Origin: Massariosphaeria phaeospora
Taxonomy: Eukaryota; Ascomycota; Dothideomycetes; Pleosporales
Length of the DNA stretch: 64,000 nucleotides
Assembly: GCA_011032825.1 (NCBI GenBank)
Contig: JAADJZ010000001.1
Coordinates: forward strand, 1,984,001 to 2,048,000
Reading direction: 5' to 3'
Every line of letters begins with the position of its first letter. The stretch's first letter is position 1. This document shows, piece by piece, positions 48,490-60,664 of this stretch. The notes beneath the pieces are model-generated. The model made no database searches. It saw only the letters and a list, made by a program, of their open reading frames with translations, and was not told the DNA's origin. The translations under genes were made by a program, and so were the position numbers.

Positions 48490-49031
48490 GTTTAAGATAT
48501 AATATATCAACAGCAGCAATTTTAGGAGGAATCGTATGAAGCAAAAGAAAAATCTAGGGTATCGCAGAAGTTTGGAGTCGCAAAATGCAGGCGGCGGTCA
48601 CCCGGCGGTATCGGGGAAGTCTGAACTTTTTGAGCTTGGACCATGCCGCTAGTACTATCGCAGCCTCCACCTTATCGCGTCCATCCTCTCTGCAACTTAC
48701 AACGATGCAAATAGCAGTCTCATTGTGTGGTCTGTCAGTACATTCATTCGAAGATATATGCACTACAGTTTGGCAGGGGTTTGTACGTCACACCTGGCTC
48801 AAATATATTTCAGCCCAATCCCCCTCTACATGTAAGCTCTACTTGGACATTTTCTTAGCATGCTAATACAATAGGGTTTTGTAAAGATAATAGTAAACTA
48901 TATATCGGCTGCTAGAAGCTCATATACTGTCAAGAGGGTTGCCTCATGTCCATCTTTATCGGCGATAGATTCTGCTAGGGGAGTGAACGATCAATCGGAT
49001 AGCTCCCTGACGCTTACTTCCTGAGAGCTGA
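48490..49031. other. Intergenic region upstream of GGC1
   Basis: About 540 bp between two minus-strand genes. No supported feature. Confidence 0.55.
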
Positions 49032-49999
49032 CTATTCTGGTTTGTAGTACTTCCTCCAATTGTGGTTTTCTTTGAAACCGAGCATCTCTCGAATCTTTCG
49101 GTTGCTCAACGGAGCCTCCCATTCGTCCATTTCCCGCGTGATTGGTGTGTTCGGGCACCACTGCTCCAAGAATTGACGCGTTGGCTTGGTGGCAGTGATT
49201 TCGGTATTAGTGGCGTTGAATATCTGGAAACCAAGCTTCGGGGCCTGAACCGCAAGGTCGCACATCTGCCCAAGATCTCTTGCGTCAATGTAGGACCAAG
49301 CGTTCCTTTTTCTCGATTCAGGGTTATTGATGTACTTCGGAAAGTCCCGCTCGTACTCGTGCGGTTCGACGACGTTGCCAATTCGGAATGCATAGATATC
49401 GATGTCAAATCTCCTAGCGAAGCCTCGCGCTACCCGTTCCCCGCATAGCTTCGAGATTGCGTATGTGTCCATGGGATTGACATCACTGTCTTCGTCCAGT
49501 GGAAATGAGGCGTAGTCGAGGTTCCCGTGGCCGAAACAGACTTCGTAAGTCGTTTCACTGCTCGCGATGATGATCTTCTTGACTCCAAGCTTACATGCCG
49601 CCTCAATAACGTTATAAGTAGATGTAACATTTCCCCTGAAGCACTCGTTGTCCGGCACGAGCAAGTTCCTCGCATATGCAGCAAAGTGAATGACTACATC
49701 TGGCGGCCCTGGAAGGAGTGGGTCTTCGTATTGAGAGAAGTTGAAGTTGTTAGTTAAGGCATTGAAGACTTGGCCACTGTCCGTGAGATCAGTTCTGAGT
49801 GTGGGAACATTGGCGCTAGGATCAGGGAAATCGATGAGGTCCCTAGTACTGCATTAAGAGACGCAGTAGTAATGCGGATGTTGCTAGAAACTAACAAGTT
49901 AAGGACTTCATAGCCCCTTTGGATCAGCTCCGGTATGACATGCTTTCCAGCCTTCCCGGACCCGCCAGTAAACACAATACGTTTGCCGGTTGGAGGCAT
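49032..49999 (-). CDS. NAD(P)-dependent epimerase/dehydratase (extended SDR)
   Basis: Exons 49999-49896 and 49848-49032 (intron 47 nt, donor GTTAGT), 306 residues. The Rossmann glycine motif TGGSGKAG sits at residues 11-18. Catalytic residues are Y164 and K168 (DTYAISK) with Ser in ASSETTYE near 131. The protein resembles sugar-nucleotide epimerase-like SDRs (HFAAYARNLLVPDNE, NVIEAACKLGVKKII). An upstream in-frame Met exists, but MPPTGKRIVFTGG gives the normal SDR N-terminus. Substrate and pathway are unknown, and it has no obvious functional partner nearby. Confidence 0.87.
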
Positions 50000-50441
50000 A
50001 TTGAACGTCCCGTTGAGGTCCTCGCTGTACAACAGAGCTACCAAGCTAATACGTCAGAAGGGTCGTCGTTATTCCTGTGAAGAGGGTGGTAGGAAAGGTA
50101 AAGTAGTGCTTGGCGCGATTGATGAGTGCTGAAAGTTCGAACTTCGAGCAGTTGATATGCCAATCGACTGTCTCACTCGGTGTACTTTATTTTCGTAGGG
50201 ACGTATGAACTGCGGGGTGTAGGGTAGTTATACACTCCTCAAACACCACCGCTTAAAGCTTTTATGTGCGGTACGTCATGATTGTGCTTATCGATTCTGC
50301 ACCCCGTACCCACATGCATTTTCCCAACCACAAACCACAAATCACACCACTTCCTCTCTTCTCCTCACCCGCAGTCCCACCAAAGTCGGAGATCTTCCAC
50401 CTAGAACCTTCAGCCCTATCTATGGTCGCATTCCTGTACAG
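50000..50441. other. Divergent intergenic region epimerase/unknown protein
   Basis: 442 bp between divergent starts. It contains the overlapping uORF at 50422-50445. Confidence 0.55.
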
Positions 50442-50445
50442 ATGA
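50422..50445 (+). promoter_or_regulatory. Seven-codon uORF overlapping the main start codon
   Basis: ATG GTC GCA TTC CTG TAC AGA TGA. Its stop overlaps the main start codon as ATGA (main ATG at 50442), the arrangement that permits terminating ribosomes to restart. Confidence 0.5.
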
Positions 50446-51364
50446 CCACCGGTCAAATGCGACGGCTGTTCTCATCCTCAACCCGCATACAACTCCCTCT
50501 ACGATCGACATGCATTATCCTTACTACCCCCCGGCTACTCGGCATCAAACAGTACCAAAGGACCATCACCGACATTCGCGCACGGCAAGCGGCGGTTTCC
50601 AGAACATGGTTCACGAGTACTACTGGATGCCCGTACCCAGAGATGGGCGGTCTTGATGGGCAACCACCCGACCAGCGCAACGTCAAGCTAGGACAAAGTA
50701 TGAAAGTTCCATACCCAGAGATATCACAGCTGACATGCGCGTAGCCATAAGGACACTCCACGATCGCCTTCCAGCTCTATTGGCCTCGCCATTACCGCAG
50801 GATATCCTGTCCCCGCACATAACGTTGCATTTGTTCCCCTCGACCCACCCACATCTCCCCACTGTAAGCGGCAAACTTGCATATACGGCAGCTCTATGCA
50901 CAGCTCCTGTGGCATGGGGCAAGGTACCCGTAGTGGGCAATGTCAAGCTCAAAATTTTGTCTGAGCGCATGGTGAAAAACGGTGGCGCATCGGCCCCGGC
51001 ACAACTCCGAAACGAAAAGCTCGTCGTCAAATGGAAAACGTGCGGCAAATCAGAGAAGAAACAGAACGGGCAAGCCAGCGAAGCTGTGGAGAACATCACA
51101 AGAATTGTTGGAGGATCCAACCGATCAGATGATGAGTTCTCTGGTCTTTTCATATTCGAGTTCGATGAAGAGGGCAGGATCAAGAACCACACGATTGAGC
51201 ACGCTGAAGAGAATGGAAACTGGGACAAAACAGCAAAGGTGGTCAGCGTCACCGACTGGCTACTGGGTCGCGCATGGGGCCGGCGACAAGAGGGCTCGCC
51301 GTGCCTAGCATTCGTCAAGACCCAGAAGCCAGAAGCCCCGCGTCGTCGTAGGAAAGATCAGTAA
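50442..51364 (+). CDS. Conserved fungal protein of unknown function
   Basis: Exons 50442-50697 and 50745-51364 (intron 47 nt), 291 residues; the splice gives NVKLGQ|TIRTLHDRLPALLASPLP. I do not recognise a named family. The first 60 residues are rich in Arg, Ser and Thr with few acids (MRRLFSSSTRIQLPLRS), a possible mitochondrial presequence. The core has well-ordered patterns: LSPHITLHLFPSTHPHLP, YTAALCTAPVAWGKVPVVGN, LVVKWKTCGKS, SGLFIFEFDEEGRI, HTIEHAEENGNWDKTAKVVSVTDWLLG. The last part resembles a compact alpha-beta fold, and some conserved-domain lists of mitochondrial proteins of unknown function show similar HTIEHA patterns. The C-terminus is basic. Confidence 0.8.
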
Positions 51365-52243
51365 GGGCACTCCGTCCTATTTGAGGAAGGATGGGGCGTC
51401 AAAGGAGAAGACGGGGATGCCCGCGCAACCTTTCTATTGCTCAAATCTCCCCTTAGTATTTGCGTCGTCTTCATGAGACATTCCTTTCGATCACCACACA
51501 AGGCGTACGGGTCGGCCGGTCCCGCGGTTTTCTTTTCTGGCAATGGCATGGTACTAATACGGGCTGGCTGTAACTCTGGGCGCGACAGTGGTGTCGCTGT
51601 ACAAAATGTGTATTCACGAGGCTATGAGATTCTTGTAGTATAGTTCGCAATACATGCAATCCCAATGCTTGGTCTACAATGGGCCTCGGGCCGCGGCGTG
51701 AGGTGTGGTCAGGTGTGCTGCAAACCTCCGGAGCTCTGCGGGCTTAGCTGCATGGCATGGGCGGGCAAGGTGGAGACAAGCCAGCCAGAGTCCAGACAGA
51801 CGCCTCGACGAAGAGCGTGGGCTGCCGGCGCGTTCGATGCTGTGCAGCCTGTCAAAAGCTGCGGCGCCCACGTCGTCTGGCCAGGGAGCCAATCGAGCGC
51901 ACGCAGGTGGCCGCGCTGAGAGACATGCAGGCATTTAGTATTTAGTCCGTGCGCTTCCGTAGCTTTCATCCATGGCCCTCGCCGGCGTCAACCTGAGCTC
52001 CCGTCTCCTCCATCTAGCCCAGCATCTCTCGCACCCATCACCGCACGTCGTGTTGCGGCCGCCTCGCCCTGCCACGCAGCTTGGAAGCCACCGTGCTGCT
52101 GCATCCCAGCCCCCCGTCTTCCAGGCGCCTACGCTCGCTCGCTCGCCAACTTCCCCGCCCGACGACACGGCAGCGTCGAAGCTTCAGCCTCGTTGCATGC
52201 TCTTGGTCCATCAACAAGCTCCGTTGTTTGATCGTCTGAAGCC
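51365..52243. other. Intergenic region upstream of EDE1
   Basis: About 880 bp. The part at 51670-52200 is GC-rich and probably belongs to the EDE1 promoter and 5' leader. Overlapping ORFs there on both strands have no domain. Confidence 0.5.
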
Positions 52244-55200
52244 ATGGCTGATCCCGCGACGGGCGCAGAACTCAGTACGTCGCACTCCATGCCGACGGAT
52301 GGATGCTCGTTTCGCGGTGAGCTAATTTAGACCCAGGCCACCCCATCCTGAACCTCACCCCCGACGAGAAGCGCGTTTTCCAGTTCCTCTTCAACCAGGC
52401 CGACACGGAAAAGCTCGGCGTTATAACTGGCGAAGTCGCGGTCAAATTTTTCGAGCGGACAAAATTGGCCCCAGCTGTTCTGGGCGAGATATGGCAGATT
52501 GCTGACACGGACAATCGCGGTCTGTTGACTCTGCCTGGCTTCTGTCAAGTATTGCGCCTGATCGGTCACTATCAAGCTGGAAGAGACCCGTCCCCTGAGC
52601 TAGCTTTTCGACGTGGGTACATTCGGGCCCCATTTTCGAGCATGGCTAACGAACCGCATAGCCGGTCCACTACCCAAATTCGAAGGACTAGCCATGCCTC
52701 CCGCACCTGCACCACCACAACCTACTTCAAGTTTGCAACCGCAGATGAGTGGCGGTGGGCCAATTCGGGTTCCTCCGCTACCGCCTGCAAAAGCTACAGA
52801 ATATGCGGGCTTGTTTGAGAAATCCGGCGCGCAGAACGGCATACTATCTGGTAACTTTAGAAGACTATCATCGCGTATGAGCTGCAACTAACTTCGCTCT
52901 AGGGGAGCACGCCAGGCAAATCTTTGAAAAGTCCAGACTACCCAATACTATCCTTGGCCAGATCTGGAACTTGGCTGATACAGAGCAACGCGGGGCACTC
53001 GGGGTAACCGAGTTCATCATCGCGATGCATCTATTGGCGTCGTATCGGACAGGGACTTTGAAGGCTTTGCCTAGTAACCTGCCTGCAGGTCTCTATGAGG
53101 CAGCGTCGCGAAGGGGGCCAGTGGCCGCACTGCCTGGACGTCAAGACCCGATTGCTCCAATACCCCGTCAATTCAGCGGTACGGGGCCTCAGAGGAACCA
53201 GAGTCCATTGGCTCGACCTCCTTACGCCACACCTCCGCAGTCTGCTCAGCCCACTGGAAACGATTGGCTGATTAGCCAGGACGAGAAAACCTCTTATGAC
53301 AACCTGTTTAGTAAGGTTGATACGCTCAACCGGGGTTTTATCACTGGGGACCAAGCAGTGTCGTTCTTCAGCGACTCGGGACTCCCAGAGGATGTTTTAG
53401 CGGGCATATGGGACCTAGCCGATATTAACTCACAGGGCCAGCTGAGTCGGGATGAATTTGCAGTAGCTATGTACCTCATCCGACAGCAGCGGAAACCTGG
53501 GATCTCTCTTCCAGCAGCACTACCTCCGAATCTCATACCCCCAAGCATGCGAAATCAGGCGAGACCTGGACCCCCAGCAGCTCCAGAACCGGCGCCACCT
53601 GCCGTTCAACAGCCGAAATCTGCAGCTGAGGATCTCTTTGGACTTGATGCATTTGTGACTCCTGTACCGGCTCCAATACAGATTCAGCAATCGACAGGCG
53701 GATCTGGTTCATTCAACAAACCGTTTGACACTGACCCTTTCGGAAGCAAGGCTGCCTCGCCCACTTCACCACATCCGTTCCAACCGGCTCCGCGTAATCC
53801 AGCATCAACTTTTAAACCTTTTATGCCGACTTCTTCGTTCGGCCAAACCCTCACGACGCAATCGACCGGAGCCTCAGGGTCATCAGCTACTCAATCACGA
53901 CCAAATCAGGTGTCAGCGATGGATGACTTGCTTGGCGAGAGCGACCCCGAGATTAACAAGAAGCTAACTCAGGATTCAACGGAACTCGCAAACATGTCCA
54001 ATCAAATGACTACTCTACGGACTCAAATGCAAGAGGTGCAGAATAAGAAAGGAGCCACTGAGCATGATCTGAATAGTGTCAATTCTCAGAAGCGTGACCT
54101 TGAGCTGCGGCTTTCACAATTCAAATCCCAATATGAACAAGAGGTTAAGGCTGTGAAGGCCTTAGAAGACAAACTAGCGGCCTCGGTAACCGAGACTCGA
54201 AGATTACAGCAAGACATTGCCATGATAGAGGGGACGTATCGGGATCTCCAGACCCAGCAGCGTCAGGTTGGAAGCGCTCTTGAGGCAGATCAACGTGAGA
54301 ACAGCAATTTGAAGGAGCGCATTCGCCAACTCAACGCTGAGATTGGGCAATTGCGCCCTCAGCTGGATAAGATGAGATCAGACGCACGCCAACAAAAGGG
54401 CATGGTTGCTATCAACAAGAAACAATTCGCCACGAATGAAGGAGAGAAAGATAAAATCAAGAATGAGATGAACGATCTGGCGAGGACTGCCGAGGAAGGC
54501 TTCCGAAGCCCGCAAGGACAGACTCCTAATGTTGTTAGCCCCGCAGCCTCTAGCACAAGCCACAGTACCAACCCATTCTTCCGCAAATCACCTCAGTCGT
54601 CTGTAGACAATACCATGTCCCCATCAGGGTTCTCTCGAGAAGCTCCCCATAAAGACTTCGACAATGTCTTCGGAACAGCGTTTACGTCACCACAGGCGGC
54701 GGCCCCTTCTACTTCGTTCCGGTCAGACTCTCAGAGTCAAGTGCCGAGTATCGCTGCTCCTTCGGGGCAATCTGTTCGGTCCTCCGATGGTCCGGATGTG
54801 CCAACCCCTTCGACTTCCCCTCCACTGTCTTCCTACCAGGAATCTCCACGTGGGGCAGAACCACCAGCTCCGCCAGAATCACGACAATTCGCTTCCTCGT
54901 TCCTCCCACTCAGGGACGTGATTCCGCGCTCGGACTCCTTCAGTTCGTCGGTGAAGGTGTCTGCTCCAGGAAGCAGATACGGCGTACCTGGTAACGAGAC
55001 TCCTACCATCCCGAAGGCTTCTCCCTCGGGGACCCCTGTGCCCGAAAAGCCAGTAGTTGAGCGCTCAGATACGTCGCGGACGGAGACTGATGACTTCAGT
55101 TCTTCTCTGTTCGATCGGACCCTCTCCACTTCCCCGGTAGCTAGCAGTGCTAGTGACGCGCAAAGATCTGGCTCAAAAACAGAAGAACGGAAAGACACTT

Positions 55201-56733
55201 TTTCCGCATTTGGAGCACCGTCCGCTGGCCCTGACATCCCTGGCGCTTTCCCACGAGACACTAGCTCTCCGATCCAACGAATGCCGACAGGGGAGAGTAG
55301 CTTGAGCAACCAGAGTAAAGGCGCACAGAATCGTACAGATCCCTTCGGCACGGTGCCTAGAGATCAACCTCGCGGTAACAAGGTCGACTTCGATGCGGCC
55401 TTCGCAGGCTTTGGTTCAGGTCGGCAAGCTTCCGATGCTGCGCCCAATGCCAACGGTGCCCCGAACATGTCAAACAGGTTCAACAAGGAATTTCCTCCTA
55501 TCGAAGACCTTGCTCACGATGATGACAGTGATAGTACCAGTGAGCGAGGCTTCGCCGACAACTTCACATCTGCTTCACCCCAACAGCGTCGCACTGGTGG
55601 GAAACAAGGCCGACAGTCACGACCTCGACCGGGTACTGCTACTGCGATCGGCGAGGAAAGTTCGACTGACGACTACCTGAAATCAGCGCCGCCACCTACC
55701 ACTCGTCTTGACTCGAGCGCAAGCGTTCTGCCTACGCCAGGTGCACAAATGTCTCCGCCTACCTATGATCAAACTGTTGGCAACAACCGGAGTGGGCTAA
55801 ACCAGTTCCCTCCAGAGTTTGGAGGACTCTTACCATCTCGTGCTGACCCAACTTCTTTACCTGCTGCAACTCATTCGCCAGAGAAGTCATTCAACACGAC
55901 TACTGGTGGTCAGGGGGCAGCTCTTTTTGGTAGTTCTGCTTCTGCAAAGCCTGCTACAACATCACCTCCTCCGGCAGATACACCCTCGTCTACAGTACCC
56001 TCGGACGCTTATCACTCTGTTGTCTCTTACGGCACCAGCGACACTAACAAGGGGCCTTCACCCGGGACCAACATGTCCCAGCCGGGAAAGTCGACTTTCA
56101 ATGACGACTTCGATGCAGGTTTTGATGACTTGACGGATGCTAAGGAAGTAGATGAGAAGGCGGACGACGATTTCATGCTCTCCTCCCAACATCGTGAAGG
56201 CTTTGATGAGTTCAACCCGGTCTTCGACTCTCCAGCTGCATCCAAGTCAAACACCATGGCGTCTCAACAGACGCCCACCGGGAAAGCGCTTGGAGAAGAC
56301 AGCTTTAGCGATTTCGAGCATCTATCGCAGACCTTTAGCCAACCTAAAGCACAACAACCCGCAGCGTCTTCTGTACAAGATTGGGATGCTATATTCTCGA
56401 ATCTAGAGTCATCACAGACAGACAAAGGCGCACAGCAAACGCCAAATGAGCTCGGCAAGTCAGTTTTCGATAATCTTGACAGGGAACAAGCTGTACCTTC
56501 TTCCTCGAAGACGTCACAGATGCCTCAGCTCGGCCGCGCAGTGACCGGTGGCACGGAGCATGACGATCCGATCCTAAAGAAGTTGACTGGTATGGGCTAT
56601 GCCAGAAATGACGCTCTATCTGCGCTCGAGAAGTTCGACTACGACATCAACAAGGCAAGTCACGTTCTTCACTATACAGTAAACTCATCTAACATGCGTA
56701 TAGGCCGCAGACTATTTGACATCCGGCCAATAG
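52244..56733 (+). CDS. ede1: Endocytic scaffold EDE1 (three EH domains, coiled coil, UBA)
   Basis: Exons 52244-52274, 52331-52612, 52662-52850, 52903-56654 and 56704-56733; 1,427 residues. EDE1 is an early-arriving Eps15-like scaffold of clathrin-mediated endocytosis. EH domains lie at about 13-105, 145-240 and 288-365, each with a calcium-loop/Trp signature (GEIWQIADTDNRG, GQIWNLADTEQRG, GIWDLADINSQG). A proline-rich linker is followed by a coiled coil at about 516-700. A long disordered tail has NPF/DPF-type motifs (NPFF, DPFG, DPF). The UBA domain ends the protein (LKKLTGMGYARNDALSAL...DINK|AADYLTSGQ). The final intron, 56655-56703, uses a GC donor; without splicing, the UBA end is replaced by an unrelated tail. 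The intron 1 acceptor is ambiguous by 6 nt (52330 or 52336). Confidence 0.93.
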
Positions 56734-57468
56734 ATTGTTGATTTTAATACCACGCAATGGAGACTACGACGTATACTTCTCCATGTATGCTCGCACGGCA
56801 ACCAAACAGGCGAGCCGGTGCGTTCAGGAGTCACTCAGTCGAAGAGTTATCCGCTACAGCGAAGGCATTCAGTATTTTAGGTCGTTTTGTACGAGTACTT
56901 CTCATATGGCCTGCACCACAACACACCGTTATAATTCTCCCCGCCCTTTCAGCGTTTGTCTCTTGAGTTTGCGTCGGGATGTAGTGTGCGCTCTTGAACG
57001 ATGCAGACATTATTTGTCGTCGTTGACTTTATCTGCTCTATTAATTCTAGGCATTCAGTCGGTCAGGCGATGGTAACATATTTACGACTTTCGTTCTGCA
57101 CATACTTGGTAGCTAATTGTACGCTGTTTCCTTTGTTGGGAGCGATAAGCCGTTGATATATCGTCTAATCTGAATTGGAAGTGCTTTGCAATCTTGTACA
57201 AGTGCTTGTTAACCCATGGATAGTGCGCGAGAATATGAACTGGTTCGCATGCTTTTACAGAGGTGATTTAGGAACGTTCTCACTGGGCCCATGTGATAGC
57301 TCTAGCCACGCGCTAACTCGATGTCGCCACGATGACGCGTGTTAGGCTCGCTTTCATTATCACTTCACCAATGCCTACATAAACCACGCCAGAACACCTG
57401 CACCTGCTTCCCTACTCAATAACCTCTAACTCTCGTCTATTGTCGCATATTCGAAAAGAACCGGCAGC
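56734..57468. other. Intergenic region EDE1/WW gene
   Basis: 735 bp, no supported gene. It holds the EDE1 3' flank and the WW-gene promoter. Confidence 0.55.
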
Positions 57469-58411
57469 ATGGCTGAATACGCGCCTCCAACGGTATGACG
57501 GGCCTAGCCGGAACATCAGATACGTTCTAACACTGCGTAGGGACCTCCTCCACCGCACCTCCCAGAAGGCTGGAAGGCCGTCTACAACCGTATTTTGTCC
57601 CGTAGGCCCTCTTGTAGTGTTATGCTAATCATCTATAGAGCAATATAGCGAATACTTCTACGTCAATATATACACCAAGCAGTCACAATGGGAGAAGCCC
57701 ACTCACCCCGTATATCCGCCCGGTGAAGCATCTGAAGGTCTACCTCCGTCATATCCGCCCCCCATGTCTGGTGCAGCATCAACAAGTCCGTCTGGCAAGG
57801 GCTCCTTTGGAAGCAACAACCCATACGCCACCACTGGACCGGGTACAGCACAGATGAGCGAAGATGAGCGACTAGCAAGACAGTTGCAGGAACAGGAACA
57901 GGCGAATGCGAGAGCGCACTATGGTGAACAGCAAGGGACGGGGAATACCTACTATAACCAGCCGCAGGGAGCCATGAACCCTTATCCGCAAAACCAAAGC
58001 CAAAATCCCTACCCACCTTCGAACACACACGAGCAGGGTAAGTCAAAAGGCCTACTCGGTAAACTGCTCTCAAAAGCTGCGGGATCGGGCTCAAAACCAC
58101 ATGGAGGGTATGGACACACTGCGCCAGGTGGATACGGACAGCATGGGTATCCTCAGCAACAGATGTACGGGAGAAGGCCAGGTGGCGGTGGCATGGGCAT
58201 GGGCGGTGCTGCTGCGCTTGGTGTTGGCGGTGGTCTCCTTGGAGGTGCCATGCTCGGCTCCGCGATGGGCGATGATGGCGGCGGCGACTACGGCGGTGGA
58301 GACGGTGGTGGAGATTTCGGTGGTGGAGACGGTGGTGGTGGAGACTTTGGCGGCGGAGACTTCGGTGGAGGAGATGGTGGTGGTGGCGACTTCGGTGGGG
58401 GGGATTTCTAA
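57469..58411 (+). CDS. WW-domain protein with Gly/Asp-rich tail
   Basis: Exons 57469-57492 (24 nt), 57541-57589 (49 nt) and 57639-58411; 281 residues. The WW domain (about 16-46) is split between exons 2 and 3: LPEGWKAVYN, then QQYSEYFYVNIYTKQSQWEKP, with W19 and W42, so it should bind proline-rich ligands. Next is a helical acidic block (MSEDERLARQLQEQEQANA), a Pro/Gln/Tyr-rich segment, a basic KGLLGKLLSKAAG helix and a Gly-rich hydrophobic stretch (AAALGVGGGLLGGAMLG). The last 45 residues are GGGDFGGGDGGG-type repeats. Such WW proteins are common in filamentous ascomycetes and have no known function. Confidence 0.9.
58270..58408 (+). repeat. Gly/Asp codon repeat in the WW protein
   Basis: GGTGG(T/A)GA(C/T)-type repeats encoding GGGD(F/Y/G) units up to the stop codon. 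Confidence 0.85.
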
Positions 58412-58723
58412 CCCTTGAAAATGGGTACGATCTATTTTCTGGGGGTTTGATTGCCCCAAGGCCTTCACCGGGCACCCGGCGCGATGATCACGGTCCTCTT
58501 ATGTTCCGGCGTCGTTTGTAGAGACACTACAAGCTGATAGTCCGATTCTCCCCAGACACTGCTTGCTCGGATAGTAATAATTTGTATTATTGCGACAGTC
58601 TACAATTCACATCCTGGTATTTAGCGTATGCAGTTATGACGTTATTCTCATCACATCGCCAAGACCTCCATATCTCTACACAACCCCCCCGGGCCCCACA
58701 TTACTCCACCAAAAGAACTTTCT
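58412..58723. other. Intergenic region WW/TDA3
   Basis: 312 bp between tandem plus-strand genes; it holds the promoter of the oxidoreductase. Nothing further is recognised. Confidence 0.55.
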
Positions 58724-60238
58724 ATGCTTAAGTCTTCATCACGCCTAGCGAACATAATGGCCGCCGAGCAAAAACCCCGAAATATCGTTATAATCGGTAC
58801 GCCCTCTCCTTTCCTTCTACTAATTATTGCGAAGTCCAATGACGCTAACGGCTTTTCCAAGGTGGCGGCATTATTGGATCGACAACTGCGTACTTCATGT
58901 CGCACCATGAACAGTTTGATAGAGAAAGAGATCGGATTACGCTGTTGGAGGCTACGAAGATTGCGGGCGGTGCGTCGGGGAAGGCAGGCGGATTGTTGGC
59001 GCTGTGGGCGTATCCGAGCTGTCTGGTGCCGTTGAGTTATCGGTTGCATAAAGAGGTATGCTTTTTTCAAAGATGTTTGCGTAACGGTTTCAAGATCAAG
59101 GACAAGTACATCTAGTGCTTTGAAACATGCCGAGTATTCAGCGAGGTGTTGTCCATGAAAAGACAGCTTGGTCTCGAAGGCTCCGTCTGCCATCTTCACG
59201 AAAGTACATTCTGCTAACACACACACCCAGCTATCAGATATCCACAACGGCCCCGAGCGCTGGGGCTACCGCGCCGTGCACTGCGGCCAACTCGACATGT
59301 ACGGCCTCCTCCCCAAATCCGCCAAATCCAACAACCCCGCCCACAGCGCCTCCATCCCCCTTCAAAAGCGCTCTGGCAAAGCCAAAAGCGTTCCCCATGC
59401 CACCCCCCGTGTCCCCAAAGACCTCGACTGGGTGCACGCCGACGGCATCCAAGCCTACGACCCCATGGGCGACCCCTCAACAACCGCGCAAGTCCACCCT
59501 TACCAATTCACCACAGCCATGGCGCAACTAGCCGAGGAACGCGGCGTGCGCATTGTCTACGGCTCTGCTACGAAGATCACGCAGAGCGAGACTGACGGTG
59601 CCGTGACGGCAGTTACTTACATCCCCAAAGGCACGACCGAGGAGCAGCACCTGGCCGCCGACACCGTCGTCCTCACCGCCGGCCCCTGGACCCGCACCAT
59701 CTGGCCGCGCGCCCCGATCTCCGCCCTGCGCGCCCACTCCGTCACCATCCAGCCCACACGACCCGTGTCCGCCTACGCGCTCTTCACATCCATCTCGCTG
59801 CCCGCAAGCCCGAAAACGCGCGGATCCGGGTCCGCCAAAACCGCAACGCCAGAAATCTACGCGCGCCCCAACAACGAAGTGTACGCCTGCGGCGAAGGCG
59901 ATACGCTGATCCCCCTGCCGACAGCCACGGACCTCGTGCAGGTTGACGAGGCGCGCTGCCAGGAGATCGTCGAGCAGGTGGGGTTGATATCGGAGGAGCT
60001 GCGCGACGGCGAGGTGACGGCGCGGCAGGCGTGTTATCTGCCGAATGTGAGTGGCGGAGGGGGCGGGGGCCCGATGGTCGGGGAGACGGGGGTGAAGGGC
60101 TTGGTCATGGGCGCGGGGCATACGTGTTGGGGGATCCAGAACGCGCCGGGGACGGGCAAGTGCTTGAGTGAGTTGGTGTGGGAGGGCGAGATGAAGAGTG
60201 CGAGGCTGGGGAGTTTGGATCCGGGGAAGTATATGTGA
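58724..60238 (+). CDS. tda3: TDA3-like FAD-dependent oxidoreductase
   Basis: Exons 58724-58796, 58862-59055 and 59231-60238, 424 residues (413 if the Met at 58757 is used). FAD-binding Rossmann motif VIIG|GGIIGSTTAYF crosses intron 1. KIAGGASGKAGGLLALWAYP is the second conserved dinucleotide-site block. The C-terminus has VMGAGHTCWGIQNAPGTGKCLSELVWEG, typical of the DAO-type oxidoreductases related to yeast Tda3, which is linked to late-endosome traffic. The substrate is unknown. Intron 2 (175 nt) is longer than the local norm. A glycine run (SGGGGGGP) near residue 375 is a small insertion. Confidence 0.88.
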
Positions 60239-60664
60239 GAGACCGGTAGAAGATGAAGTGGCATGGTAGTGGTAGAGCGACCTATCTGTATGACGCCATA
60301 TGAGAGCAAGCAAGCAAACTTTAGAGTAGAATTTTGACAATCGGCCATCCATGCCACCGACCCTCCTCAACACCTAGCCGACCCTATCGCCCATAGACTA
60401 GATGCTATCCCTAGAGGCCGCGCGAAGAAGACACAAAGAAAGAACAAGCAAGAAGGGGAAGGGGAAATATTGTTACACTTAAGTCTAGATGCATACGAAA
60501 AGCGAACCTGAAAGTTGAAGTTTCACCATGCCATCCCATCCGCGACCTCTACCTCCCTTTTAAGATTCCCCGAGTATGGAAGTAGGCGGCGGGAAATCAC
60601 GCCATCGAAAGCCAGCGTACAGTAGCCCAAGTCCCTGTAGGTCCGGAACCGGACAAGAGTCTGT
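60239..60664. other. Convergent intergenic region TDA3/PMT2
   Basis: About 425 bp with the two 3' flanks. No other feature is seen. Confidence 0.55.

Noticed and set aside
57663..58475. 270-codon minus-strand His/Arg-rich ORF
   Set aside because: It is antisense to the Gly/Asp repeats and WW coding region; no start context or domain.
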